This document shows positions 1-8,964 of a stretch of 64,000 bases of DNA, piece after piece. Numbering within the stretch: the stretch's first letter is position 1; each line of letters opens with the position of its first letter. Made by a program: the position numbers and the translations under genes. Below the pieces are notes generated by a model, which worked only from the letters and a program-made list of their open reading frames with translations, made no database searches and was not told the DNA's origin. Origin of the DNA: Cherax quadricarinatus (Eukaryota; Arthropoda; Malacostraca; Decapoda; Parastacidae); assembly GCF_038502225.1 (NCBI RefSeq), contig NC_091353.1:1359812-1423811 (forward strand), given 5' to 3'.

Positions 1-189
1 TATAGGAAAGGTGGGGGATGAAGTGGGTAGAACAAAAAGGAGTAAAGTAACTGAGATTTATGGTACATAAGAACATAAGAAAGGAGGAACACTGCAGGAG
101 GCCTGCTGGCCCATACTAGGCAGGTCCTTTACAATTTATCCCACTAACAAAACATTTGCCCAACCCAAGCCCAAGCCTGAAATCGTAGG
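1..189. other. Leading edge with LINE 3'-tail fragment
   Basis: The first 60 bases show nothing I can assign. Bases about 64-125 carry the motif AAGAACATAAGAA, then ACACTGCAGGAGGCCTGCTGG and a CAGGTCCTT end. The same sequence recurs at 15263-15318, 30027-30080 and, inverted, at 15553-15605 and 54050-54116. At 54 kb and 30 kb it directly follows the C-terminal coding end of a CR1-like LINE, so it is read here as that LINE's 3' UTR, in minus orientation. Confidence 0.5.
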
Positions 190-641
190 TGGGGATGTAG
201 TTTGGGAGTGGTTGGTAAACTTGTGCAATAAATGTTGGAAAAGGGGGAAGATACATAGGGATTGGCAGAAAAGGAGATTGTAGAGGGTATAATAATTATA
301 GGGGAATAAGCCTGTCGGGTATATCAGGTAAAGGGTATGGTATATTTTTTATTGAAAGAATTAATGTTAATACAGGCATCAGGATCATCGTGGATGAATA
401 GAATTTATGTCAACAATATTTAGATAAAGGTGAGGAAGTTTCCGTTGTATTTCTGGACCTGGAAAAGGCATATAATAGGTAGGACAGAAGAGCAATGTGG
501 AGGATATTGCAAGTGTGTGGATTAGGTGATAGTTTACTCAAAGCTATTATGAGGATAGTGACGCTCAGGTTAGGGTATATACTAGAGGGGAAATTATTTT
601 CCAGTAAATTTAGGCTTTAGACAGGGATATGCAACGTCACC
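190..641 (+). pseudogene. RTE-like LINE reverse transcriptase fragment
   Basis: This stretch is a decayed copy of the reverse transcriptase region that is intact at about 42046-42590. It keeps the order 'GGGGATGTAGTTTGGGAGTGG', 'GGGATTGGCAG', 'AATTATAGGGGAATAAGCCTGT' and the motif-A surrounding 'GACCTGGAAAAGGC', with stops and indels throughout. It breaks off at the residue block that precedes the catalytic aspartates. There it abuts the poly-T/3' end of an opposite-strand copy of the same family. The rest of this plus-strand copy is not seen downstream, so it is truncated or was removed by the neighbouring insertion. Confidence 0.8.
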
Positions 642-2116
642 ATCACTTTTTTTTTATTAACACATCGGCCATCTCCCACCAAGGCAGGGTGGCCCGAAAA
701 GGAAAAACTTTCATCATCATTTACTCCATCACTGTCTTGCCAGAGGAACGCTTACACTACAGTTATAAAACTGCAACATTAACACTCTTCCTTCAGAGTG
801 CAGACACTGTACTTAACATATCCAGGACTCAAGTCGGCCTGCCGGTTTCCCTGAATCCCTTCATAAATGTTACCTTGCTCACACTCCAACAGCACGTCAG
901 GTCCTAAAAACTATTTGCCTCCATTCGCTCCTATCTAACACGCTCACGCATGCTTGATGGAAGTCCAAGCCCCTCGCACACAAAACATCCTTTACCCCTT
1001 CCCTCCACTCTATCTTAGGCCGACTCCTACCCCGCCTTTCCTCCTACAGATTTATACCCTCTTGAAGTCATTCTATTTCCTTCCTTCCTCTCTACATGTC
1101 CGAACCACCTCAACAACCCCAACTCAGTCCTCTGAATAACAATTTTGGTAATCCCGCACCTCCTCCTAATTTCCAAACTACGAATTCTCTGCATTATATT
1201 GCCATCAGACATGACATCTCCACTGCCTCCAACCTTCTCCTTGTTCCAACATTCACCACCCATATTTCACACCGGTATAAGAGCGTTGGTATAACTATAC
1301 TCTCATAGATTTCCCTCTTTGGTTCCATGGATAAAGTTCTTTGTCTCCACAGACTCCTAAGTGCACCACTCACCCTTTTCCCCTCGGCAATTCTATGATT
1401 TATCTCATCTTTCATAGACCCATCTGCTGACACGTCCACTCCTAAATATCTCTGAACACATTCACTTCATCCATACTCTCTCCCTCCAATCTGATATCCA
1501 ATCTTTCGTTACCTAATGTTTTTGTTATCCTTATCACTTTACTCTATCCTATATTCACTTTTAATTTTCTTCTTTTACATACCCTACCAAACTCATCCAC
1601 CAACCTCTGCAACTTCTCTTCAGAATCTCCCAAAAGCACAGTGTCATCAGCAAAGAGCAACTGTGACAACTTCAACTTTGTGTCAGTAACTTACCTAGTA
1701 TTCCATACATTTGCATCATCTGCCACATTGCCCCCTTATCCACCTTGTCATACGCCTTTTCCAAATCCATCAATGCCACAAAACCGTCTTTACCCTTATC
1801 TAAATACTGTTCACTTATATGTTTCACTGTAAACTCCTGGTCCACACACCCCCTACCTTTCCTAAAGCCTCCTTGTTCATCTGCTATCCTATTCTCCGTC
1901 TTACTCTTAATTCTTTCAATAATAACTCTACCATACACTTTACCAGGTATACTCAACAGACTTATCCCCCTATAATTTTTTGTACTCTCTTTTGTCCCCT
2001 TTCCCTTTCTACAAAGAAACTATGCATGCTCTCTGCCTGTATCTAGGTACCTTAGGTACCTTACCCTCTGCCATACATCTATTAAATAAAAGCACCAACC
2101 ACTCCAAAACTATATT
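640..2116 (-). pseudogene. RTE-like LINE relic, RT and 3' UTR part
   Basis: Read on the minus strand this is the 3' half of the LINE that is intact at 40.5-43.7 kb. Bases 640-905 match its 3' UTR, ending in an A-rich tail seen here as poly-T. Bases 906-2116 match the RT and C-terminal domain. Recognisable pieces are 'DEQGGFRKGRGCVDQ' and 'FVALMDLEKAYDKVDKG' near 1672-1956, 'MDVSADGSMKDEINHR' near 1390-1439 and 'GLLRWFGHVERKEGNR' near 1080-1140. Frameshifts and stops separate the pieces. About 700 bp of the endonuclease-RT linker is missing at the SINE that follows. Confidence 0.88.
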
Positions 2117-2251
2117 CCACCATAGGAAGGCGTAGAAATATACCTAGTTGGACGAATCTTATTTTGGCTAGCTGTCCAGTGGCTAACGAGACGGTCTGAA
2201 GTTTTGAGACTCTGATCGCGGGTTCACATCCCGCCCGTGGTATGGTTTATT
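2117..2251 (+). mobile_element. tRNA-derived SINE (family B), 5'-truncated monomer
   Basis: The body carries a pol III-like A box (GTGGCTAACGAGACGG) and a B box (GGGTTCACATCCCGC, close to GGTTCRANYCC), followed by GTATGGTTT. It matches monomers at 20462-20670 and 26601-26812. It sits where the surrounding RTE-like LINE has lost its linker. The first 14 bases (CCACCATAGGAAGG) are the reverse complement of the segment that normally precedes this point in longer copies, which is a small snap-back at the 5' end. Confidence 0.8.
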
Positions 2252-3115
2252 TACCTTTCTTACTTGCTGCTTCTATTTTCCTTGTATCCCATCTACCTTT
2301 TACTCTTACTGTAGCTACAACTAAAAGGTGATCCTATATATCTGTGGCTTCTCTATAAACATACACATCCTGAAGTCTACCTGACAGTCTTGTATCTACC
2401 AATATATACTCCAACGAACTTCTGTCATTATGCCCTACATCATATCTTGTATACTTATTTATCCTCTTTTTCTTAAAATATATACTACCTATAACCAAAT
2501 CCCTTTCTATACAAAGTTCAATCAAAGGGCTCCCATTATCATTTACACCTGGCACCCCAAACTTACCTACCACACCCTCACTAAATGCTTCTCCTACTTT
2601 AGCATTTAGGTCCCCTACCACAATTACTCTCTCAAATGGTTCAAAAGTTCGTACACACTCGCTTAACATCTCCTAAAATCTCTCTCTCTCTCCTCTACAC
2701 TACTTTCTTCTCCAGGTGCATACACACTTATTGTGACCCACTTTTTGCATCCGACCCTTATTTTAATCCACAAAATCCTTGAATTTATACATTTATATTC
2801 CCTCTTATCTCTACATAACTGATCCTTTCAACATTATTGCTACCCGTACCTTATCTCTAACTCTCTCAGATACTCCTGACTTAATCCAATTCATTTCCCC
2901 TCACTGAATCTCACCTACCCCTATCAGCTTTGTTTTACTTACAGCCAGGACATCCAACTTCTTTTCATTCATAACATTAACAATCATTTCTTTCTTATCA
3001 TCCGCACTACATCCACACACATTCGACCATCCCAATTCTATAAAATATTTCTTGTCATCGTTTTCAGTAATTTATACAGGTGAAGGGGTTACTATCCCAT
3101 TTAGTCGCCTCTTAC
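2252..3115 (-). pseudogene. RTE-like LINE relic, endonuclease part
   Basis: The minus strand encodes a broken AP-type endonuclease. 2334-2669 reads through 'FERVIVVGDLNAKVGEAF' (Mg-binding GDLN motif), then 'NDNGSPLIELCIERDLVIG' and 'KRINKYTRYDVGHND'. Upstream pieces to 3060 match 'DDKKEMI' and 'LDVLAV'. It extends about 50 bp further 5' than the intact copy at 40.5 kb, up to a TCGTAAGAGGCGAC motif next to the 16-bp satellite. Several stops make it non-functional. Confidence 0.88.
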
Positions 3116-3128
3116 GATCACACATATT

Positions 3129-4248
3129 ATGTGATCTCTGTGTTATGTGATCTCTGTGTTATGTGATCTCTGTGTTATGTGATCTCTGTGTTATGTGATC
3201 TCTGTGTTATGTGATCTCTGTGTTATGTGATCTCTGTGTTATGTGATCTCTGTGTTATGTGATCTCTGTGTTATGTGATCTCTGTGTTATGTGATCTCTG
3301 TGTTATGTGATCTCTGTGTTATGTGATCTCTGTGTTATGTGATCTCTGTGTTATGTGATCTCTGTGTTATGTGATCTCTGTGTTATGTGATCTCTGTGTT
3401 ATGTGATCTCTGTGTTATGTGATCTCTGTGTTATGTGATCTCTGTGTTATGTGATCTCTGTGTTATGTGATCTCTGTGTTATGTGATCTCTGTGTTATGT
3501 GATCTCTGTGTTATGTGATCTCTGTGTTATGTGATCTCTGTGTTATGTGATCTCTGTGTTATGTGATCTCTGTGTTATGTGATCTCTGTGTTATGTGATC
3601 TCTGTGTTATGTGATCTCTGTGTTATGTGATCTCTGTGTTATGTGATCTCTGTGTTATGTGATCTCTGTGTTATGTGATCTCTGTGTTATGTGATCTCTG
3701 TGTTATGTGATCTCTGTGTTATGTGATCTCTGTGTTATGTGATCTCTGTGTTATGTGATCTCTGTGTTATGTGATCTCTGTGTTATGTGATCTCTGTGTT
3801 ATGTGATCTCTGTGTTATGTGATCTCTGTGTTATGTGATCTCTGTGTTATGTGATCTCTGTGTTATGTGATCTCTGTGTTATGTGATCTCTGTGTTATGT
3901 GATCTCTGTGTTATGTGATCTCTGTGTTATGTGATCTCTGTGTTATGTGATCTCTGTGTTATGTGATCTCTGTGTTATGTGATCTCTGTGTTATGTGATC
4001 TCTGTGTTATGTGATCTCTGTGTTATGTGATCTCTGTGTTATGTGATCTCTGTGTTATGTGATCTCTGTGTTATGTGATCTCTGTGTTATGTGATCTCTG
4101 TGTTATGTGATCTCTGTGTTATGTGATCTCTGTGTTATGTGATCTCTGTGTTATGTGATCTCTGTGTTATGTGATCTCTGTGTTATGTGATCTCTGTGTT
4201 ATGTGATCTCTGTGTTATGTGATCTCTGTGTTATGTGATCTCTGTGTT
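3129..4248. repeat. 16-bp perfect tandem array, 70 units
   Basis: The unit is ATGTGATCTCTGTGTT. 1120 bp equals exactly 70 units and I saw no variant unit on reading the array. It begins inside CACATATTATGTGATC at the edge of the RTE-like LINE relic and ends at ATGAAACTC. Such homogeneity implies very recent expansion or an assembly artefact. Confidence 0.95.
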
Positions 4249-4376
4249 ATGAAACTCTTGTATACATAGGGATGTATACATTTTAACTATTATGAATTTC
4301 TATCTGTAAGTTTGATTTATGTCACTAAATTTCAACATTTTGAGTTCTGAATTTCAATATTCTTAGTCTTCAGTAT

Positions 4377-6076
4377 GCTTCCTCACGACTACCACTGCTT
4401 TCAGTAGGCTTCCTCACTACTACCACTCCTTTCAGTAGGCTTCCTCACTACTACCACTCCTTTCAGTAGGCTTCCTCACTACTACCACTCCTTTCAGTAG
4501 GCTTCCTCACTACTACCACTCCTTTCAGTAGGCTTCCTCACTACTACCACTCCTTTCAGTAGGCTTCCTTACTACTACCACTCCTTTCAGTAGGCTTCCT
4601 CACTACTACCACTCCTTTCAGTAGGCTTCCTCACTACTGCCACTCCTTTCAGTAGGCTTCCTCACTACTACCACTCCTTTCAGTAGGCTTCCTCACTACT
4701 ACCACTCCTTTCAGTAGGCTTCCTCACGACTACCACTCCTTTCAGTAGGCTTCCTCACTACTACCACTCCTTTCAGTAGGCTTCCTCACTACTACCACTC
4801 CTTTCAGTAGGCTTCCTCACTACTACCACTCCTTTCAGTAGGCTTCCTTACTACTACCACTCCTTTCAGTAGGCTTCCTCACTACTACCACTCCTTTCAG
4901 TAGGCTTCCTCACTACTACCACTCCTTTCAGTAGGCTTCCTCACTACTACCACTCCTTTCAGTAGGCTTCCTTACTACTACCACTCCTTTCAGTAGGCTT
5001 CCTCACTACTACCACTCCTTTCAGTAGGCTTCCTCACGACTACCACTCCTTTCAGTAGGCTTCCTCACTACTACCACTCCTTTCAGTAGGCTTCCTCACT
5101 ACTACCACTCCTTTCAGTAGGCTTCCTCACTACTACCACTCCTTTCAGTAGGCTTCCTCACTACTACCACTCCTTTCAGTAGGCTTCCTCACGACTACCA
5201 CTCCTTTCAGTAGGCTTCCTCACTACTACCACTCCTTTCAGTAGGCTTCCTCACTACTACCACTCCTTTCAGTAGGCTTCCTCACTACTACCACTCCTTT
5301 CAGTAGGCTTCCTCACTACTACCACTCCTTTCAGTAGGCTTCCTCACTACTGCCACTCCTTTCAGTAGGCTTCCTTACTACTACCACTCCTTTCAGTAGG
5401 CTTCCTCACTACTACCACTCCTTTCAGTAGGCTTCCTCACTACTACCACTCCTTTCAGTAGGCTTCCTCACTACTACCACTCCTTTCAGTAGGCTTCCTC
5501 ACTACTACCACTCCTTTCAGTAGGCTTCCTCACTACTGCCACTCCTTTCAGTAGGCTTCCTCACTACTGCCACTCCTTTCAGTAGGCTTCCTCACTACTG
5601 CCACTCCTTTCAGTAGGCTTCCTTACTACTACCACTCCTTTCAGTAGGCTTCCTCACTACTACCACTCCTTTCAGTAGGCTTCCTCACTACTACCACTCC
5701 TTTCAGTAGGCTTCCTCACTACTACCACTCCTTTCAGTAGGCTTCCTCACTACTACCACTCCTTTCAGTAGGCTTCCTCACTACTACCACTCCTTTCAGT
5801 AGGCTTCCTCACTACTACCACTCCTTTCAGTAGGCTTCCTTACTACTACCACTCCTTTCAGTAGGCTTCCTCACTACTACCACTCCTTTCAGTAGGCTTC
5901 CTCACTACTACCACTCCTTTCAGTAGGCTTCCTCACGACTACCACTCCTTTCAGTAGGCTTCCTCACTACTACCACTCCTTTCAGTAGGCTTCCTCACTA
6001 CTACCACTCCTTTCAGTAGGCTTCCTCACTACTACCACTCCTTTCAGTAGGCTTCCTCACTACTTCCACTCCTTTC
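4377..6076. repeat. 31-bp minisatellite, about 55 units
   Basis: The unit is about 31 bp, built from CTTCCTCACTACTACC then ACTCCTTTCAGTAGG. Single-base variants recur: CACGAC for CACTAC (near 4383, 4727, 5036, 5191, 5936), CTTACT for CTCACT (near 4568, 4847, 4970, 5373, 5621, 5838) and ACTGCC for ACTACC. The variants lie at multiples of the unit without a strict higher-order period. It follows the 16-bp array after 128 bp of unique sequence. Confidence 0.95.
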
Positions 6077-6275
6077 TTCTTCAAGTTGAGGTTCGTTTCA
6101 GTCAGGCTATTTATCATTTCTTTAATATTGTCTCGTACTTCTAGTAATTTCTTTAAATTACTGCATCTGTTTTGGCATGAAATATTTGCAAGTGTACAAT
6201 AATTATCACACCAATTCACTTCTATTTGCTGTATCTTGTCCACTTTCCTGCCTTGTTATTCTGTATACAACAAAA

Positions 6276-6561
6276 CTTTTTCTTTTCTTTTTTTTTTTTT
6301 TTTGTTTTTTTTATTCGCCGGTATTCTCCCGGCCCGGGTCTTTTCCAAGTAGTGGTGACCCGGCCTTGGCTCCCTATCTGGGGAGTGTCTCGAGACTTAA
6401 GTCTCCCATGGGAGGAGGTACAAGTACCTCCTCATCTTTGGGACCAAGTGTCCCCAGGCCTAGCCACATTCCCCACCCTCACGGGGCTCGTAGGGAGAAG
6501 CTAGGCCTCTGGTCTGCCATCTACCCCGCCTCAAAGGGGCTCGTGGGGATGGCAGTCTTAT
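6276..6561 (-). mobile_element. GC-rich retroposon with poly-A (minus strand)
   Basis: A GC-rich block sits in AT-rich surroundings and starts with a long T run on the plus strand, as expected for a minus-strand retroposed copy with a poly-A tail. It contains small inverted pairs (GGAGGTACAAGTACCTCC; GGGGCTCGTAGGGAG / GGGGCTCGTGGGGAT). I saw no A/B box and no second copy in the window, so family and boundaries are uncertain. Confidence 0.45.
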
Positions 6562-6775
6562 GAGCTGCAGATGGTAGCAAGCTCAAGTCATTTTCTTTTC
6601 TTTCTTGCTTCTCTCCTCATTTAACCTCTTGGCTTTGAGACATGTGAGTAGTTCATGACAGAAATAAAATAAAAGTTTGAACATGTAACACTAGTTTAGA
6701 GCCATGTTCTCATTAAGCATGAAAAGTTACTTCCAAAAATTTCAATGTTTGTGACAAAGCTTGTCCATAAAGTAA

Positions 6776-6847
<72 letters not shown>
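6776..6847. repeat. (AAT)n microsatellite
   Basis: About 24 perfect AAT units directly precede a LINE 3'-end fragment. Confidence 0.95.
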
Positions 6848-6996
6848 GGAGGGGTGTTAATGTTGCTGTTTAAAAACTGTAGTGTAAAGCACCCTTCTGT
6901 CAAGACAGTGATGGAGTGAATGATGGTGAAAGTTTTTCTTTTTCGGGCCACCCTGCCTTGGTGGGAATCGGCCAGTGTTAATAAAATTAATAATAA
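6848..6996 (+). mobile_element. RTE-like LINE 3'-UTR fragment
   Basis: The stretch is nearly identical to the 3' UTR of the intact LINE at 43587-43730 (GGAGGGGTGTTAATG through CCTTGGTGGGAATCGGCC). Only about 140 bp are present, so it is a strongly 5'-truncated insertion. It passes through AATAAAATTAATAATAAAATT into an AAT tract, which shows how this family's 3' tail can seed a microsatellite. Confidence 0.88.
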
Positions 6997-6999
6997 AAT

Positions 7000-7093
<94 letters not shown>
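6997..7093. repeat. (AAT)n tract joining LINE and SINE tails
   Basis: This near-perfect AAT tract lies tail-to-tail between the plus-strand LINE 3' end and the 3' end of a minus-strand SINE. Both families end in AAT-like tails elsewhere (43.72 kb and 49.55 kb). Confidence 0.92.
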
Positions 7094-7175
7094 TCTTTAT
7101 TACTACAAGTACATGTACAAGGTATACAGACCATAGCTGACATCAATGACATACTACTATATAGAAAGCCCCTTG
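7094..7175 (-). mobile_element. SINE family A, 3' part (split copy)
   Basis: This matches the 3' part of the SINE at 49440-49540 on the opposite strand (GTACATGTACAAGGTATACAG and CTATATAGAAAGCCCCTTG). The rest of this copy continues at 7531 after a nested foldback insertion. Bases 7163-7175 are the left target-site duplication of that insertion. Confidence 0.88.
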
Positions 7176-7517
7176 GTAGGTAAGACACATAGGCAACAGT
7201 TAGGCAACTTTACTCCGGAACGTTTCGCCTATACAGTAGGCTTCTTAAGTCGAATACAGAAAGTAGGCAGGAACAGTAGAGATGTGAAGACGATGTAATC
7301 AGTCCATCACCCTTGAAGTCGTAGAATTTGAGGATGTCAGTCCCTCAGCCTGGAGAAGTTCAGTTCCAAAGTCACATCTCTACTGTTCCTGGCTACTTTC
7401 TGTATTCGACTGAAGAAGCCTACTGTGTAGGCGAAACGTTTCGGAATAAAGTTGCCTAACTGTTGCCTATGTGTCTTACCTACCAACCTGTCGGTATTGT
7501 ATACCATTTTGATGTTC
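7176..7517. mobile_element. PLE-tail foldback element, 342 bp
   Basis: Inverted arms (7176-about 7290 and about 7371-7490) surround an about 80-bp centre. The element lies between AGAAAGCCCCTTG (7163-7175) and AGAAAACCCCTTG (7518-7530), a 13-bp duplication with one mismatch, and the uninterrupted SINE at 49.45 kb shows the empty site. The right end has about 30 nt (CCTGTCGG to TTTTGATGTT) that the left arm lacks. The right arm holds a hammerhead-like core: CTGAAGA at 7410-7416, stem GCCTAC/GTAGGC around TGT, and GAAA at 7433-7436. The same element with the same central junction is at 58778-59127. Confidence 0.85.
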
Positions 7518-7530
7518 AGAAAACCCCTTG

Positions 7531-7765
7531 TTATGCTGAGCATTTCTGGCAAATTAGGTCAATTTTGTCCCAGGATGCAGCCCACACCAGTCGACTAACA
7601 CCCAGGTACCCGTTTTAAACTGATGGTTGACCAGGGACAGGGACAGCAGGTGTCTTATGGAAACACGTCCCTAATATTTTCCAACCGTACCGAAGGAGAT
7701 TCGAACCTCGGACCTCAGTGTACTAGCTGAGTGCGCTAGTGATCAAGCTACAGCAGATCCTATGC
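7531..7765 (-). mobile_element. SINE family A, tRNA-like head and core (split copy)
   Basis: The minus strand gives a tRNA-like head near 7690-7760 with a B box (GAGGTTCGAATCTCC). A conserved core near 7570-7620 follows (GGTACCTGGGTGTTAGTCGA, then CTGGTGTGGG). The core is shared with copies at 13.1, 23.1 and 49.4 kb, but the head differs from theirs. The TTATGCTGAGCATTTC segment continues the target sequence interrupted by the foldback element. Confidence 0.82.
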
Positions 7766-8125
7766 AGGGCTAGTTTAAACTAAGTATATTTGACGTTACT
7801 TTGTATTATTGTACAGGAGAGACAGAGGATACAGAGACACTATTCAAAGACACTAAGAAAAATGTTGATACAGACTATTTGAGAAAAGAGAAAAAGTAAC
7901 GAGGGAACTTAACTGGGACTAGAACTAAAGAAGAGATAAAGGAGTATAGGAAAGAATTCTTATATGAAGACAGTGAACAAAAACATGGATTAAGAAGGAA
8001 TTAACAAAATATGATAATGTCAAAACGGAAAACCACTATAATAGTAAACAAGCAAAGGCATTACCGTAATTTGGAAGTTCAACTAGTAACATGCACAGTC
8101 TGGGCTTGGATATCCTCCCTACCAA

Positions 8126-8271
8126 AGACACAAACTGAACTATACCACGGGTTGGGTTAGAACCCACGATCAGAGAGTCACAAAACTCCAGACCGATGCG
8201 TTAGCCAAACCATACCCGTGCAATGGTTTGTTCACAATCCTGTCATTACGATTTCATGAGACACAAACTGA
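8126..8271 (+). mobile_element. Hairpin SINE (family B), rearranged, with 13-bp TSD
   Basis: Perfect direct repeats AGACACAAACTGA at 8126-8138 and 8259-8271 bound a 120-bp insertion. The left part is a reverse-complement tRNA-like arm starting AACTATACCACGGG and ending GCGTTAGCC. It is followed by AAACCATACCCGTG and the plus-strand tail with TGTCATTACGATTTC. The plus-strand tRNA-like arm is missing, so this is an inverted dimer with a collapsed right arm. Tail orientation is plus. Confidence 0.82.
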
Positions 8272-8299
8272 AATCTAAACACCACAACTCATACACAGT

Positions 8300-8477
8300 G
8301 ACATTCAGTATAGATGCGGTTGTCTCCCCGATACACTCAGCGGCTAGTGAAATAAGTCACTCTGTCTAACTTTTTTGGGTTATCCTAGGTTCTCTACACA
8401 TATGCTGCTATGTATGATAATTCTATGTAACTGTATTCGTGTATACCTGAATAAACTTACTTACTTACTTACTTAAT
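8300..8477 (+). mobile_element. SINE-like repeat with (CTTA)n tail
   Basis: The segment runs AAGTCACTCTGTCTAAC, TTTTGGGTTATCCTAGG, CTACACATATGCTGCTATG and CCTGAATAAA, and ends in repeated CTTA. An inverted copy lies at 60128-60270. The module GGGTTATCCT is also in the core of SINE family A, so the two families look related by module exchange. No tRNA-like head is clear here. Confidence 0.65.
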
Positions 8478-8960
8478 GTTATTATCTTACTGGATTAAAT
8501 GATAATCGAAAATGGTGGTCATCTGGAAATGCAGTGAACTCGGAGTGAACTACACCTCAGATTATCAGAAAATAATTGACGATCATGTTAGAAATTATAT
8601 CCGAATTAGCATTATGAAGCTGCTAATAAAATAACTGTTATTACTTGTAATTACATCAAAGCCAAAATATACTTAATAATATTCTGGCTAATTGTAACTT
8701 AAAACATAGAATGGTAAACAATTAAATTAACAACATATGCGATAGATTCAAAGAAAACTTTCATAAGAAAATTAACTGTTAATAGAAAATATTATTTTTT
8801 ATGATATAAAATATTTTTTGGGTTTTTTAAAGGGAAGAATAAAGTCAGTTTAACAGCCTAACGTTTTGGTTTACTTTGGATATAAGGGACACCTGATAAT
8901 TGAGTATTTATTTACAACACTGTGTTTACCTTAACATAGTGTATGTTACATGATAGTTGT
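8478..8960. other. AT-rich unique sequence
   Basis: No repeat, coding signal or RNA gene was recognised. Confidence 0.5.
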
Positions 8961-8964
8961 ATCT

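Noticed and set aside
3129..6076. CRISPR-like regular repeats
   Set aside because: The repeats are directly adjacent without spacers, and the surrounding sequence is eukaryotic retroelement DNA.
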